A stretch of 64,000 bases of DNA from Pseudomonas sp. FeN3W (GCA_030263805.2 CP136010.1:2433001-2497000), one strand, 5' to 3'; positions 1-8,913 are shown, counted from the stretch's first letter. Numbers and translations are program-made. The notes: generated by a model not told the origin, from the letters alone.

Positions 1-185
1 CCATCGAGCGGCAGGCGTTCGGCTATCCGCCCAGCGACAAGGTACTGAGCATCTCCGCCATGGCCTTCTGGACCATCACCCCGACCCAGCAGGTGCAGGA
101 AATCTGCACCATGTTCGACATGGAAAGCTTCCGCGCCCAACTGGGCCTGGATACCCGGCCCTTCGCAGAGAAGGCCCTGCCCTGA
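1..185 (+). CDS. C-terminal end of a SnoaL/NTF2-like protein (partial)
   Basis: The gene enters from the left edge; the frame runs from base 3 to a TGA at 183-185, giving about 60 residues. The visible tail (AFWTITPT, then FDMESFRAQLGL) has the pattern of SnoaL-like or NTF2-like small cone-fold proteins, where a line describing the effect of the reaction ends in a conserved FD followed by a QLGL-type helix. This is pattern recognition from a fragment, so function cannot be given. It ends tail to tail with the antiporter operon, whose last stop is only 10 bases away. Confidence 0.4.
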   Translation, partial: IERQAFGYPPSDKVLSISAMAFWTITPTQQVQEICTMFDMESFRAQLGLDTRPFAEKALP

Positions 186-194
186 GTCAGCGAT

Positions 195-1844
195 TCACCA
201 CAGCCAGCCCAGCCAGAGCAGCGCCACCAGCAGCCAGGCGCTGAGGGTCAGCGCGCCGCGTTCCCACTGGCGATTCCAGCGCCGTTCGCGCGCCCGCCAG
301 CGGTTCCGCTCGAGCTGCATCCCGGGTACGGGCAGTGGCGGCTGGCGCAGCAGGCGCGTGAGATACAGCGATGCCCACAGTGCCGGGTTGGGCAACTGCG
401 CCAGCCGCGACGGCACGCCCCAGCCGCGGCGCAGCACCAGCAATGTAAGGCCCAGTGCAGCCAGTAGCGGCCATAACGCCGACCATAGATTGGCCAGATA
501 CATCCCGGCCAATAGCGGTTCGCGCATAGCCGGCCAGAGCCAGGGCACGGATAGCGACGCCACGCAGAGCAACGCCCACGGCAACCACTGGCCGAGCGGC
601 GCGCGGGTGCTGGCGTGCTGCTGGTCGCGCCACATCAGCCAGAGCGCGCGCCAGAGCAGTAACGCGGTGGCGAAGCTGGCCAGGGTCAGCCAGGGCAACC
701 AGGCGCCGAAGGCGCTGTCATGCCAGGCCTCCTTCAGCAGGTACTTCACTGCCGCACCGCTGGTGAGCGGCGCGCCCATGATCGCCAGCGCCGGCAGCAC
801 CAGCAGCGCCCAGCCCAGACGCGACAGACGTCCTTCATGAACCATCCCGGCGGCGAGGAACAGCGCGCCCTTGGCCAGCCCGTGATGCACGCCGAACAGC
901 ACCAGCACCGTCAGCAGCGCCGCAGAGGGCGCCTCCAGGCTCCAGGCCAGCGCCAGGATCATCAGCATCCAGCCCATCTGGCTCACCGATGACCAGGCCA
1001 GCACCGCCTTGGACTTGGCCGCGCACAGCCCCAGCGCAGCCGCATAGAGCGCGCCGAACAGGCCGGCAACGAGCAGCGGCGTGCTCCAGGCCGCGAGCGT
1101 CGGGTCGCTCTCCGGCAGGCAGCGCCAGATGCCGAGAATGCCAGCCTTGAGCATCGCCCCGGAAAGCACCGCGCTGGCCGGGGCCGGTGCCTGCGGATGG
1201 GCCAGCGGCAGCCAGACGTGCAGCGGCCAGAACCCGGCCTTCAGGCCGAGCCCGAGCACCAGCAGGGCCAGGGTCAGGTGGTCGATCGGCTGCGCCTGCC
1301 AGCTGGCGAAGTCGAAGGCCTGCTCGGTGCTGTGGCTGCGCAGCAACAGCCCGGCGAGCAGCAGCATCTCGCCGCCGATCGCCAGTTGCAGATAGAGGCG
1401 TCCGGCCCGCCGCGGGCCCGGTCCACCGCGCTGCACGATCAACCCATAGGCCGCGAGGCTCATGGCGCTGAAGCCGAGGTAGAAGCTCAGCGCGTCGGTG
1501 GCGATGACCAACAGCAGGTTGCCGGCCAGCGCCAGTTGCCAGAACGTCCAGAAGCGCAGCCGCTTGCGATCGGCAGCCAGGCTGCTGTTGGCAAAGATCG
1601 CCGCGCAACTCCAGAGCACGGCGGTAAAGCCCAGCCAGGCGCGGGTCAGGGTATCGCTGGCGCCCCAGCGCACGCCCTCCCAGAGCCACGGCAACTCCAA
1701 CGCTGGCGGCGGTTGCAGCGCTGCCAGCAGCGCCGGCGCACAGGCCAGCCACAGCCACGGCAGGCTGCGCTCGCGCAGCCACAACAGCAGAACGCCGCCG
1801 AGCAACGGTGCGAAAGGCACCAGCAGCCAGAGCCAGGCAGTCAT
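195..1844 (-). CDS. Third NuoL/MrpD-like proton-conducting membrane subunit
   Basis: This 549-residue, very hydrophobic protein belongs to the proton-conducting membrane transporter family (NuoL/M/N, MrpA/D, HyfB). The family core is visible around residues 190-235 (GLGLKAGFWPLHVWLP, then a Pro/Ala stretch), including the membrane lysine and histidine used in ion translocation. It is the last gene of an eight-gene operon; its ATG overlaps the stop of the upstream subunit (ATGA). The conserved glutamate found in the fifth helix of the family (as in YELLTL of the neighbour) is missing: the matching stretch reads GFSAMSL. This paralogue may therefore not translocate protons in the usual way. Whether it is MrpA-derived or a third MrpD copy cannot be decided by eye. 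Confidence 0.8.
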   Translation of the reverse strand: MTAWLWLLVPFAPLLGGVLLLWLRERSLPWLWLACAPALLAALQPPPALELPWLWEGVRWGASDTLTRAWLGFTAVLWSCAAIFANSSLAADRKRLRFWTFWQLALAGNLLLVIATDALSFYLGFSAMSLAAYGLIVQRGGPGPRRAGRLYLQLAIGGEMLLLAGLLLRSHSTEQAFDFASWQAQPIDHLTLALLVLGLGLKAGFWPLHVWLPLAHPQAPAPASAVLSGAMLKAGILGIWRCLPESDPTLAAWSTPLLVAGLFGALYAAALGLCAAKSKAVLAWSSVSQMGWMLMILALAWSLEAPSAALLTVLVLFGVHHGLAKGALFLAAGMVHEGRLSRLGWALLVLPALAIMGAPLTSGAAVKYLLKEAWHDSAFGAWLPWLTLASFATALLLWRALWLMWRDQQHASTRAPLGQWLPWALLCVASLSVPWLWPAMREPLLAGMYLANLWSALWPLLAALGLTLLVLRRGWGVPSRLAQLPNPALWASLYLTRLLRQPPLPVPGMQLERNRWRARERRWNRQWERGALTLSAWLLVALLWLGWLW

Positions 1845-3337
1845 ATGGCGAACTCCCGCTCGACGATCAGTTGGCTCCAGCCCAGCGGACTCAGCGCGGT
1901 GGCTGCCAGCAGGCCGACCAGCAGCGACAGCAGCGCCGTGAGCAGCGGCGGCAGCAACAGCATCCAGTGGGTTTCGAAACGCTCATCGGCCCAGCGGTTC
2001 TGGTGCCAGTCCGCTGGCTCGGCAAACCAGCCACGCCAGAGCAGCGGCAGGAAGTAGGCGGCGTTGAGCAACGCCGAACCGAGCAACACCAGCAGCACCC
2101 AGTCCTGACCGACTTCCAGCGCGCCGAGGCCGAGCGTCCATTTGCTGATGAAGCCGGCAATCGGCGGGATGCCGATCATGCCCAGCGCGCCGATGGAGAA
2201 CGCCGTCATGCTCCAGGGCATGCGCCGGCCGACGCCGTCCATCTCGCGGATGCGGTGTATGCCCAGGGTTTCGGCGAAGTTGCCCGCACAGTAGAACAGC
2301 GTGACCTTCATCAGCCCCTGATGGACCAGATGCACCAGGCCGCCCACCGCAGCGATCGGCCCGAGCAGCGCGACGCCGAGAGTCACGTAGGACACCTGGC
2401 TGATGGTCGAGTAGGCCAGGCGCTTCTTCAGCTCCTGCTGCTGCAGGGCGCGCAGCGAACCGTAGAGAATGGTCGCTGCGGCGAGCCAGAGCAGCGGCGT
2501 GGTGAGATCCAGTTGCGTCAGCGCCTCGGCGCCGAAGACGTCATAGACCACCCGCACGATGCCAAAGGCCCCGGCCTTGACCACCGCCACCGCGTGCAGC
2601 AAGGCGCTGACCGGCGCCGGAGCGACCATCGCCTGCGGCAGCCAGCCGTGCAGCGGAATCAGCGCGGCCTTCACGCCGAGGCCGAGGATCAGCAGGGCGA
2701 AGGCTACGCGTAGCCCGACGTCATGCTCGCCGACCTCATCCAGCAGGTAGCCGGCGGCCTGGAAATCCGGCGTGCCGGCCAGGCTGTGCAGCAACGCCAC
2801 GCCCATCAGTACCAGCGACCCACCACCGACGGTGTAGGCCAGATAAACGCGCCCCGCGGCGAGCGACTCGGGCGTGCCGCGGTGCACCACCAGCGGGAAG
2901 GTGGCGAGGGTCAGCAGTTCGTAGAACAGCAGGAAGCTGACCAGATTGCCGGCCAGCGCCAGGCCCACCGTGGCGCTGACGCAGAGGCTGAAGTAGCCGA
3001 AGAAGCGCGAGCGCAGCGGCGAGTTTTCCAGATAGCCGATGGCATAGATCGTCGTCGCCGCCCACAGCAGCGACGACAGCGCGACGAACAGCAAGGCCAG
3101 CGCATCGGCCTGCAACACCAGCGGCGCGCCCGGCAACAGCGGCACGCTGAAGCGGTACTCGCTGCCCTGGCTGACGCCGTAGAGCATGCTGCCGACCAGC
3201 ACCAGCTTGAGCGTCACGCCGAGCAGGTTGAGGGACACCCGCAGGCGCTGCCGGTCCTCGCGCAGGCCGAAGATCACCAGGCCCGGCAGCAGCGAGCTGA
3301 GCACGATGCCAAGGGGCAAAAGCTCATGCCAGCTCAT
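1841..3337 (-). CDS. MrpD/NuoM-like antiporter subunit, second copy
   Basis: A 498-residue polytopic membrane protein of the proton-conducting transporter family. It shows the helix-5 glutamate (FLLFYELLTL) and the conserved GLGVKAALIPLHGWLPQA segment with its lysine and histidine. The start is the ATG at 3337, which overlaps the stop of the upstream MrpD-like gene (ATGA); the open frame continues upstream without a stop, but that part is antisense-like read-through over the next gene. In Mrp complexes such subunits exchange Na+ or another cation for protons; here it would work with the C, E, F and G subunits encoded upstream in the same operon. Confidence 0.85.
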   Translation of the reverse strand: MSWHELLPLGIVLSSLLPGLVIFGLREDRQRLRVSLNLLGVTLKLVLVGSMLYGVSQGSEYRFSVPLLPGAPLVLQADALALLFVALSSLLWAATTIYAIGYLENSPLRSRFFGYFSLCVSATVGLALAGNLVSFLLFYELLTLATFPLVVHRGTPESLAAGRVYLAYTVGGGSLVLMGVALLHSLAGTPDFQAAGYLLDEVGEHDVGLRVAFALLILGLGVKAALIPLHGWLPQAMVAPAPVSALLHAVAVVKAGAFGIVRVVYDVFGAEALTQLDLTTPLLWLAAATILYGSLRALQQQELKKRLAYSTISQVSYVTLGVALLGPIAAVGGLVHLVHQGLMKVTLFYCAGNFAETLGIHRIREMDGVGRRMPWSMTAFSIGALGMIGIPPIAGFISKWTLGLGALEVGQDWVLLVLLGSALLNAAYFLPLLWRGWFAEPADWHQNRWADERFETHWMLLLPPLLTALLSLLVGLLAATALSPLGWSQLIVEREFAI

Positions 3338-4758
3338 CGCCCGAGCCCTCCCAGCCAGAGCAGCAGCGGCTCGCTGATCAGCGCCAGCCCCCAGACCAGC
3401 AGCGCCGGCAGCAACGCCAGCCACTGCGCCAGACGATCGGCATGAATGCTCGGTGGATTCGGTCGGGCACGGTCGAAGCCATGGGCGATGACGCGAAACA
3501 CGTAGGCCGCCGACATCAGCGTGCCGAACAATACGCCCAGCGCCCAGGGCCAGTGCTGCGGCCGCTCGAACAGCGGCTGCAACAGCAACCACTTGGCCAG
3601 AAAACCGCCACTGGGCGGCAGGCCGATCAGGCTGCCGCCGGCCACGGCGAACGCCGCCAGGGCGATCGGCACGTTCTGGCTGGCACCTTTCATGCCCTTC
3701 ACCCGCTTGCTGCCAAGGATGCTCTGCAACTCGCCGGCTGCGAGGAACATCGAGACCTTGGCCAATCCGTGGGCCAGCACGAACAACCACAGGGCCGCAT
3801 GCAGGCGCGGTTCGTCGAGGTGCAGCAGCAGCCCCAGCGCCAGCAGCGCGTAACCCAGCTGGGCGACCGTCGAGTAGGCCACCAGGGTTTTCAGTCGCGG
3901 CGCGCGCAGTGCCGACCAGCCACCGGCGATCAGCGCCAGCACCCCGGCGGCGCCGAACAGCAGGCCAGCATCGTGGCCAAAGGCATCCGGCGCGATCTCG
4001 CTCCAGATCAGCCAGAGAATGTACAGCGGGCCCTTGACCACCAGCGCCGAAAGCAGCGCACTGACCGCGGTCGGCGCCGCGGCGTGGGCCGGCGGCAACC
4101 ACAGGTGCAGCGGCCATAGCGCGGCCTTGAGCATCAACCCGAGGGTCATCAGCAGCAGCGCCAGCTGGGTCGCGCCATCGGCTTCGGTCAGTTGCGCCAG
4201 CATGGCCAGATCGAGCACGCCGTAGCGCCCGTAGATCAGTGCCACACCGAGCAGATAGGCCAGCGAGCCGGCCAGCGACAGCAGCAGGTAATTCAGCGCC
4301 GGTTTCCAGGCTTTGCGCCCCGCCAGCGACACCAGCGCCACCGCGACCAGGCTGAGCAGCTCCAGCGTCACGTAGAGGTTGAACAGATCCGCCGAGAGCC
4401 ACAGCGCGGCCAGCGCAGCATGCAGCAGGCAAGACAACGGCCAGTAATCCTGACTGCCGGCGGCATGGGCGATGCGCGCCGCGTACAGCGCCACCAGCAG
4501 GTGCAGCCCGGACGTGAACACTAGCAACAACGCAGCCAACGGCGTCAGGCGGAAACGGATCGCCAGCCCCGCCTCCCAACCACCGACCAGCAGGCTGCGC
4601 TCGCCATGATCGAGCACCACCTGCAGCGCCATGATCGCCGCCAGGAGCGCAGCCAGGCTCAGCGCGATCACCCAGCGGCCGCTGCGCGCCGGGCGCAGCA
4701 GGATCAGCAGCAAGGCGCCGGCCAGGGGCAGCAGCAGGCTGACCAGGGCGGCGTTCAA
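3334..4758 (-). CDS. mnhD: MrpD/MnhD-like antiporter subunit, first copy
   Basis: A 474-residue member of the proton-conducting membrane transporter family. The helix-5 glutamate (LYVTLELLSL) and the LMLKAALWPLHLWLPPAH segment are both intact. No ATG is available near the N-terminus: the frame begins with a TTG at 4758 that overlaps the mnhC stop (TTGA), with GGAG and AGGAG just upstream, so a TTG start is chosen. Position directly after an MnhC-like gene is the usual place for MnhD/MrpD. The C and D subunits are the part of the complex most similar to respiratory complex I (NuoK and NuoL/M/N). Confidence 0.87.
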   Translation of the reverse strand: MNAALVSLLLPLAGALLLILLRPARSGRWVIALSLAALLAAIMALQVVLDHGERSLLVGGWEAGLAIRFRLTPLAALLLVFTSGLHLLVALYAARIAHAAGSQDYWPLSCLLHAALAALWLSADLFNLYVTLELLSLVAVALVSLAGRKAWKPALNYLLLSLAGSLAYLLGVALIYGRYGVLDLAMLAQLTEADGATQLALLLMTLGLMLKAALWPLHLWLPPAHAAAPTAVSALLSALVVKGPLYILWLIWSEIAPDAFGHDAGLLFGAAGVLALIAGGWSALRAPRLKTLVAYSTVAQLGYALLALGLLLHLDEPRLHAALWLFVLAHGLAKVSMFLAAGELQSILGSKRVKGMKGASQNVPIALAAFAVAGGSLIGLPPSGGFLAKWLLLQPLFERPQHWPWALGVLFGTLMSAAYVFRVIAHGFDRARPNPPSIHADRLAQWLALLPALLVWGLALISEPLLLWLGGLGR

Positions 4759-5036
4759 CGCTCCTGCTCCTTCGACGCGGCCAGCGCGCTGCTCAGGCGC
4801 AACGCCAGGGCGGTCGCACTCACCGCCACCACCAGCCCGGTGACCACCAGCGCCACCAGCAGCGGATCGCTCGGATCGTGGCGCGCCGCCAGGGCGATCA
4901 TCACCAGAAACACGCCGCTGCCCATCAGGTTGATGGCGATGATCCGCCGCAGCGCATGCTGCAATGTGAGCAGCCCGTGCAGGCCGAGCAGCCAGAGGGC
5001 GAAGCCGACGGCGATCCAGAACAGCGTGGCGCTCAC
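4755..5036 (-). CDS. mnhC: MnhC/MrpC (NuoK-like) subunit
   Basis: A 93-residue protein with three predicted membrane helices and the NuoK/MnhC pattern: a first helix, RRIIAINLMGSGVFLVMIAL in the second, and DPLLVALVVTGLVVAVSATA in the third, where DPLxxALVLTAIVIxxA is the family signature. A GTG start at 5036 is chosen because it overlaps the stop of the upstream gene (GTGA) and gives the normal family length; the open frame upstream is out of register with the neighbouring gene. Confidence 0.87.
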   Translation of the reverse strand: MSATLFWIAVGFALWLLGLHGLLTLQHALRRIIAINLMGSGVFLVMIALAARHDPSDPLLVALVVTGLVVAVSATALALRLSSALAASKEQER

Positions 5037-5941
5037 GAATGCGGCTCCGGGTCGTCGCCGATCACCAGCAGGCTCAGGCTGGCGGCGATGGACAGCGTCG
5101 CCGCGGCCTCGATGAAGACGATCAGCGGCTTGGCCCAGCCGGCCGGGTACTGCAGCCAGCCATCGCCGAACCAGGCGCAGGCGGCGGCCACGCCGACGAA
5201 CAGCAGCAGACCGATCAGCACCAGCAGACGCAGCGGCCAGAAGCTCCAGCACAGCGCCGGCAGCGCACCGGCCAGACGCAGCAGGACGATGCCGGAGGCC
5301 AGCAGCGCGCCGGCCTGGAACGCACCACCGGGCGATGCCGCGCCACGCCAGAGCACATAGCCGCCGGCCAGCACCAGCAGCGGCGCAAGGGTTCGGCCCC
5401 AGGCACGCAGCATAGGCCAGGGCTCGCTCAGCTGCGGCTGCAGCGATCCGAGCTGCCGTGCACCGAGCAGGGCCAACAGCAGGACGGCCAGCTCGAGCAA
5501 GGTGTCCCAGGCGCGAAAATTGAGCAGCACCGCCGTCACCGGATGCTCGACGCCGCTCTGCGCCAGCGCGGCATCGATCTGCGGCGGCACGCTCGGTTGC
5601 AGTTCGGCCAGCGGTGCCAGCTGCGGCAACACCATCAGCAAGAGCGGCAGCAGCACCGCTACCGCGGCCAGCCGCCGGCGGCGCGACAGCTGCGGCTCGC
5701 TGCCGGCCTGCGGCTGGCGCGCCAGCGCGGCGAACAGCAGCACACCGGTCAGCCCGGCACCGATGGCGGCCTCGGCCAATGCCAGGTCGGCCGCGCCCAG
5801 CCGCGCCCAGACCAGCGCCAGCACCAGGCCGAAGGCGATGAACAGCAACACGCCGGCATACAGCTGGCGCACATGCAGCGCGCCACCGGCCAGACCGAGC
5901 AGCAACAGGCCGAGGACCGCATCCAGCAGCCAGTCAGTCAT
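5033..5941 (-). CDS. MbhD/DUF4040 + MnhB-type fusion subunit
   Basis: A 302-residue membrane protein with two parts. Residues 1-80 match the MbhD/DUF4040 domain (LALAEAAIGAGLTGVLLF), which in classical Mrp systems is the C-terminal part of the long MrpA. After a linker comes an MrpA/MbhE-like stretch (AVLLNFRAWDTLLE) and then an MnhB-type domain (ASPGGAFQAGALLASG, where PGGGFQAG is typical). The product therefore joins the MrpA tail with MrpB, while the NuoL-like head of MrpA is absent as a fusion. ATG 5941 overlaps the end of mnhG by 8 bases. Confidence 0.82.
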   Translation of the reverse strand: MTDWLLDAVLGLLLLGLAGGALHVRQLYAGVLLFIAFGLVLALVWARLGAADLALAEAAIGAGLTGVLLFAALARQPQAGSEPQLSRRRRLAAVAVLLPLLLMVLPQLAPLAELQPSVPPQIDAALAQSGVEHPVTAVLLNFRAWDTLLELAVLLLALLGARQLGSLQPQLSEPWPMLRAWGRTLAPLLVLAGGYVLWRGAASPGGAFQAGALLASGIVLLRLAGALPALCWSFWPLRLLVLIGLLLFVGVAAACAWFGDGWLQYPAGWAKPLIVFIEAAATLSIAASLSLLVIGDDPEPHS

Positions 5942-6227
5942 CGCCGCCCTCCTCGTCGGATTGACGTGCCAGCAGCTGGCAGGCGGTGGCGCCGGAGGCC
6001 AGCACCAGCAGCCAGATCAGCAGCATCTGCGCGACTTCCAGAACGCCGCCGGCGCGCAGCGAAAGGCCGGCGACCACCAGGCCGAGGCCGAGGGTGTCGG
6101 CCTTGGTCAGTGCGTGCAGGCGACTCAGGGTATCGGGAAAGCGCAACAAACCGATGCTGCCGGCGGCGAAGAACAGCAGCCCGCCGGCCAGCAAAGGCCA
6201 GCTGAGGATGTTCAGCAGGTCACTCAT
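5934..6227 (-). CDS. mnhG: MnhG/MrpG/PhaG antiporter subunit
   Basis: A 97-residue protein with three predicted membrane helices. It has the PhaG/MnhG signature: an N-terminal GGLLFFAAGSIGLLRFPDTLSRLHALTKADTLG-type run (positions about 14-46 of the protein), in which the Gly-Leu-Leu-Arg-Phe-Pro-Asp and Arg-Leu-His-Ala elements are diagnostic. The start ATG at 6227 overlaps the mnhF stop. MrpG is a small accessory subunit needed for assembly and function of the antiporter complex. Confidence 0.9.
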   Translation of the reverse strand: MSDLLNILSWPLLAGGLLFFAAGSIGLLRFPDTLSRLHALTKADTLGLGLVVAGLSLRAGGVLEVAQMLLIWLLVLASGATACQLLARQSDEEGGDD

Positions 6228-6471
6228 GGCGACTCCGACGCAGCAGTTGCACCAGCGCGGCGCTGATCATCGCCGCCAGCAGCGCCAGCACCAGCGCCGC
6301 ATCGCGCAGTGCCGGCGCGCCCTGCCACTGCGCCAGCACCAGCAGCAGTGCCGTGCCGGTGGTGCCGAACAGCTGCACGGCAAGCAGCCGGTCAACCCGT
6401 CGCGGGCCCAGCAGTACGCGCCACAGGCCGATGATCAGGGTCAGCAGCAGAAGTGCGCAGAACACCGCCAT
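6220..6471 (-). CDS. mnhF: MnhF/MrpF antiporter subunit
   Basis: An 83-residue small membrane protein of the MnhF/MrpF/PhaF family. The family core GPRRVDRLLAVQLFGT (where GP-x-x-xDR is typical) and a third helix ALRDAALVLALL are visible. The ATG at 6471 directly follows and shares bases with the mnhE stop (TGATG); a TTG one codon upstream is also in frame. The tight spacing through the operon indicates coupled translation in complex assembly order E-F-G. Confidence 0.87.
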   Translation of the reverse strand: MAVFCALLLLTLIIGLWRVLLGPRRVDRLLAVQLFGTTGTALLLVLAQWQGAPALRDAALVLALLAAMISAALVQLLRRSRHE

Positions 6472-6962
6472 CAACGCCGCCCCTCCACGCCCAGCAGCCG
6501 CTCCAGGCGCAGTTCCAGTTCGGCCACGGTGGCTTGCCAGGGCAGGCGCTCATCCAGCACGTGCACACGCATCTCGTCGGCATCGACTCGCGACGCCAGG
6601 GTGCCGGGCAACAGCCCGACCAGCGCCGAGAGCAGCAAGCGTACCCGTGGCGAGCGGCTGCGGAGCGGATACGGATGCCACGCCGGCTGCAGCGGGCAGC
6701 GCGGCTGCAAGGCCCGCCGCGCGACGTCCCAGCCGCCGAGCAGCATGTGCTTGAGAAAGAAGCCGAGAAACGCCGGCAGCGCGATCAGCCGCATGGCCAT
6801 CGGCCGCAGGCCCAGCCAGAGGCTCAGGGCGACGGCCAAGGCAATGGACGGCACGCCCAGCAGCCAGCCCTCGCCTACCGCGAACAGCGACCAGAGTGCG
6901 GTATAGAGCAGTGACCAGAAGAGTGCGTCGGTGGCTCCGCGACGCCATGCGGCCTGTGTCAT
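6471..6962 (-). CDS. mnhE: MnhE/MrpE antiporter subunit, first gene of the operon
   Basis: A 163-residue protein with N-terminal membrane helices (LFWSLLYTALWSLF and a following GVPSIALAVALSLWLGL) and a cytosolic C-terminal domain containing LPGTLASRVDADEMRVHVLDE, which corresponds to the family motif TPGT-x-D followed by HxLD. The ATG at 6962 has a strong AGGAGG ribosome site five bases upstream (6968-6973); the longer upstream frame lacks this. As the first gene of the minus-strand operon, its promoter should lie in the 274-base divergent region shared with the CstA-like gene. Confidence 0.87.
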   Translation of the reverse strand: MTQAAWRRGATDALFWSLLYTALWSLFAVGEGWLLGVPSIALAVALSLWLGLRPMAMRLIALPAFLGFFLKHMLLGGWDVARRALQPRCPLQPAWHPYPLRSRSPRVRLLLSALVGLLPGTLASRVDADEMRVHVLDERLPWQATVAELELRLERLLGVEGRR

Positions 6963-7144
6963 CACATCCTCCTTGGCATTCCGATCTTTGTAACAAGTCG
7001 AGGCCAAGAGTTCGCCACTGTCCACCCAAGGCCGGCAGAAGCCTTGTATCAGCAGATTGCCGCCCGCCCTGGCGATGCCGGCCCGCATGCCCGCTGCCAC
7101 GGTGGGCGGAACGTCCGTGACAAGCGCTGGTCTGTCCCCTGAGG

Positions 7145-7162
7145 CCGGGCGTGGACGCCCGG
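7145..7162. other. GC-rich perfect hairpin in the mnhE/cstA divergent region
   Basis: An 8-base inverted repeat, CCGGGCGT with its complement ACGCCCGG and only two bases between the arms, lies about 75 bases upstream of the CstA-like ATG and is followed by TCATAAAACAA. It could be a leader hairpin or an attenuator-like structure in the plus-strand transcript, or an operator. No poly-T follows, so it is not a convincing terminator. The rest of the divergent region, 6963-7236, holds nothing else that is recognisable. Confidence 0.4.
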
Positions 7163-7236
7163 TCATAAAACAATCACCCCCTGAGGGCCAGACAGAACTG
7201 CGCTGCCGCGGCGAGCGGCACGCCGAGGAATCTTTG

Positions 7237-8913
7237 ATGAGTGCAATCGCGTTGTTGTTGGTCGGCCTGGGCGCCATGACGCTGGGCTACGTCTTCTACT
7301 CCAAGTTCATCGCCGAACGAATCTACCGGCTCGATCCCAACTACCGGACGCCCGCACACACCATGCGCGACGGCGTGGACTACGTACCGACCAACAAATT
7401 CGTGCTCTGGGGCCACCACTTCACCTCGGTGGCCGGCGCCGCGCCCATCGTCGGCCCAGCGATTGCGGTGATCTGGGGCTGGGGCCCGGCCTTCGCCTGG
7501 GTGGTGTTCGGCACCATCTTCTTCGCCGGCGTGCATGACTTCGGCGCGCTCTGGGCCAGCGCCCGCAGCCGCGGTCAGTCGGTCGGCATGCTCAGCGGTC
7601 GGCTGATCGGCTCGCGCGGGCGCAGCCTGTTCCTGGTGGTGATCTTCCTCGTCCTGCTGATGGTCAACGGCGCCTTTGCCGCAGTGATCTCCAACCTGCT
7701 GGTGTCCACGCCGACCTCGGTGATCCCGGTGTGGGGCGCGATCCTGGTGGCGCTGGTGATCGGCCAGATGATCTACCGCTACAACATGAAGCTGCTCTGG
7801 CCGTCGCTGGGCGGGGTGATCGTGCTCTACGCGCTGATCCTGATCGGCAACCAGTACCCCATCGTGCTACCGGACGAGATCATGGGCCTGTCGGCCAAGT
7901 CGCTGTGGATCCTGCTCTTGTTCGTCTACGCCGCCATCGCCTCGCTGCTGCCGGTGTGGGTGCTGCTGCAGCCGCGCGACTACATCAACGGCCTGCAGCT
8001 GTTCGTCGGCCTCGGCCTGCTCTACCTGGCGGTGCTGTTCGGCGCGCCGGAGCTGGTGGCGCCGGCCTTCAACCAGGAGCTGCCGGCCGAAACCCCGAGC
8101 ATCGTGCCGCTGCTGTTCGTCACCATCGCCTGTGGCGCGATCTCCGGTTTCCACGGCCTGGTCGCCTCGGGCACCACCTCCAAGCAGCTGGACAAGGAAA
8201 CCGACGCCCGCTTCGTCGGCTACTTCGGCGCCATGGGCGAAGGCATGCTGTCGCTGGCGGCGATCATCTGCTGCACCGCCGGCTTCGCCACCCTGACCGA
8301 CTGGCAGCAGGTCTACACCGCCTTCGGCAGCGGCGGCGTCACCGCCTTCGTGCAGGGCGGCGGCACGCTGCTGGCCAACGGTCTGGGCCTGCCGGCCGAA
8401 CTCGGCGGGACCATTCTGGCAGTAATGGCGATTCTCTTCGCCGGCACCACCATGGACACCGGCCTGCGCCTGCAGCGCTTCGTCATCCAGGAGGCCGGTG
8501 AGCTGGCCGGAATCAAGGTCAACACGCTGATCGGCACGCTGATCGCCGTCGGCGTGTGCATGGCGCTGGCCTTCGGCGCCGGCTCCGATGGCACCGGCGG
8601 CATGGTCATCTGGCCGCTGTTCGGCACCACCAACCAGCTGCTGGCCGGCCTGACCCTGGCAGTGATCACCGTCATTCTGATCAAGCTCGGCCGCTCGCCG
8701 GTGTACACCCTGGTGCCACTGGTGTTTCTGTTGGCCATGTCGATCTACGCGCTGCTGGTGCAGATGGGCCAGTTCTATCGCGCCGAGAATTGGCTGCTGC
8801 TGGGCATGGACGTGATCATCCTGATCGCCGCGCTGTGGGTCACCCTCGAGGCGATCATCGCCATGCGCAAAGGTCGCGACCCGGCCGAGCGTGCCTTCGA
8901 GGCACAGCCGTGA
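7237..8913 (+). CDS. CstA-family carbon starvation / peptide or pyruvate carrier
   Basis: A 558-residue polytopic membrane protein of the CstA family. Family features include GVDYVPTNKFVLWGHHFTS near residue 47, where the NKxVLFGHHFASIAG motif is diagnostic, and GATIS-like and SGTTSKQLDKETDA segments further on. It is shorter than the roughly 700-residue CstA of E. coli. CstA and BtsT members transport peptides or pyruvate; the substrate here is unknown. The ATG at 7237 has GAGGAA upstream. It is translationally coupled (GTGA overlap) to a small Cys-Cys protein and then to an ArsA-like ATPase, an arrangement that suggests these three act together. Confidence 0.88.
   Translation: MSAIALLLVGLGAMTLGYVFYSKFIAERIYRLDPNYRTPAHTMRDGVDYVPTNKFVLWGHHFTSVAGAAPIVGPAIAVIWGWGPAFAWVVFGTIFFAGVHDFGALWASARSRGQSVGMLSGRLIGSRGRSLFLVVIFLVLLMVNGAFAAVISNLLVSTPTSVIPVWGAILVALVIGQMIYRYNMKLLWPSLGGVIVLYALILIGNQYPIVLPDEIMGLSAKSLWILLLFVYAAIASLLPVWVLLQPRDYINGLQLFVGLGLLYLAVLFGAPELVAPAFNQELPAETPSIVPLLFVTIACGAISGFHGLVASGTTSKQLDKETDARFVGYFGAMGEGMLSLAAIICCTAGFATLTDWQQVYTAFGSGGVTAFVQGGGTLLANGLGLPAELGGTILAVMAILFAGTTMDTGLRLQRFVIQEAGELAGIKVNTLIGTLIAVGVCMALAFGAGSDGTGGMVIWPLFGTTNQLLAGLTLAVITVILIKLGRSPVYTLVPLVFLLAMSIYALLVQMGQFYRAENWLLLGMDVIILIAALWVTLEAIIAMRKGRDPAERAFEAQP

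Noticed and set aside
1841..4579. A 912-codon minus-strand frame that seems to fuse two antiporter subunits
   Set aside because: The upstream part is another frame of the first mnhD gene and has no family pattern. The ATGA overlap at 3337 and the normal size of the downstream subunit show a separate gene.
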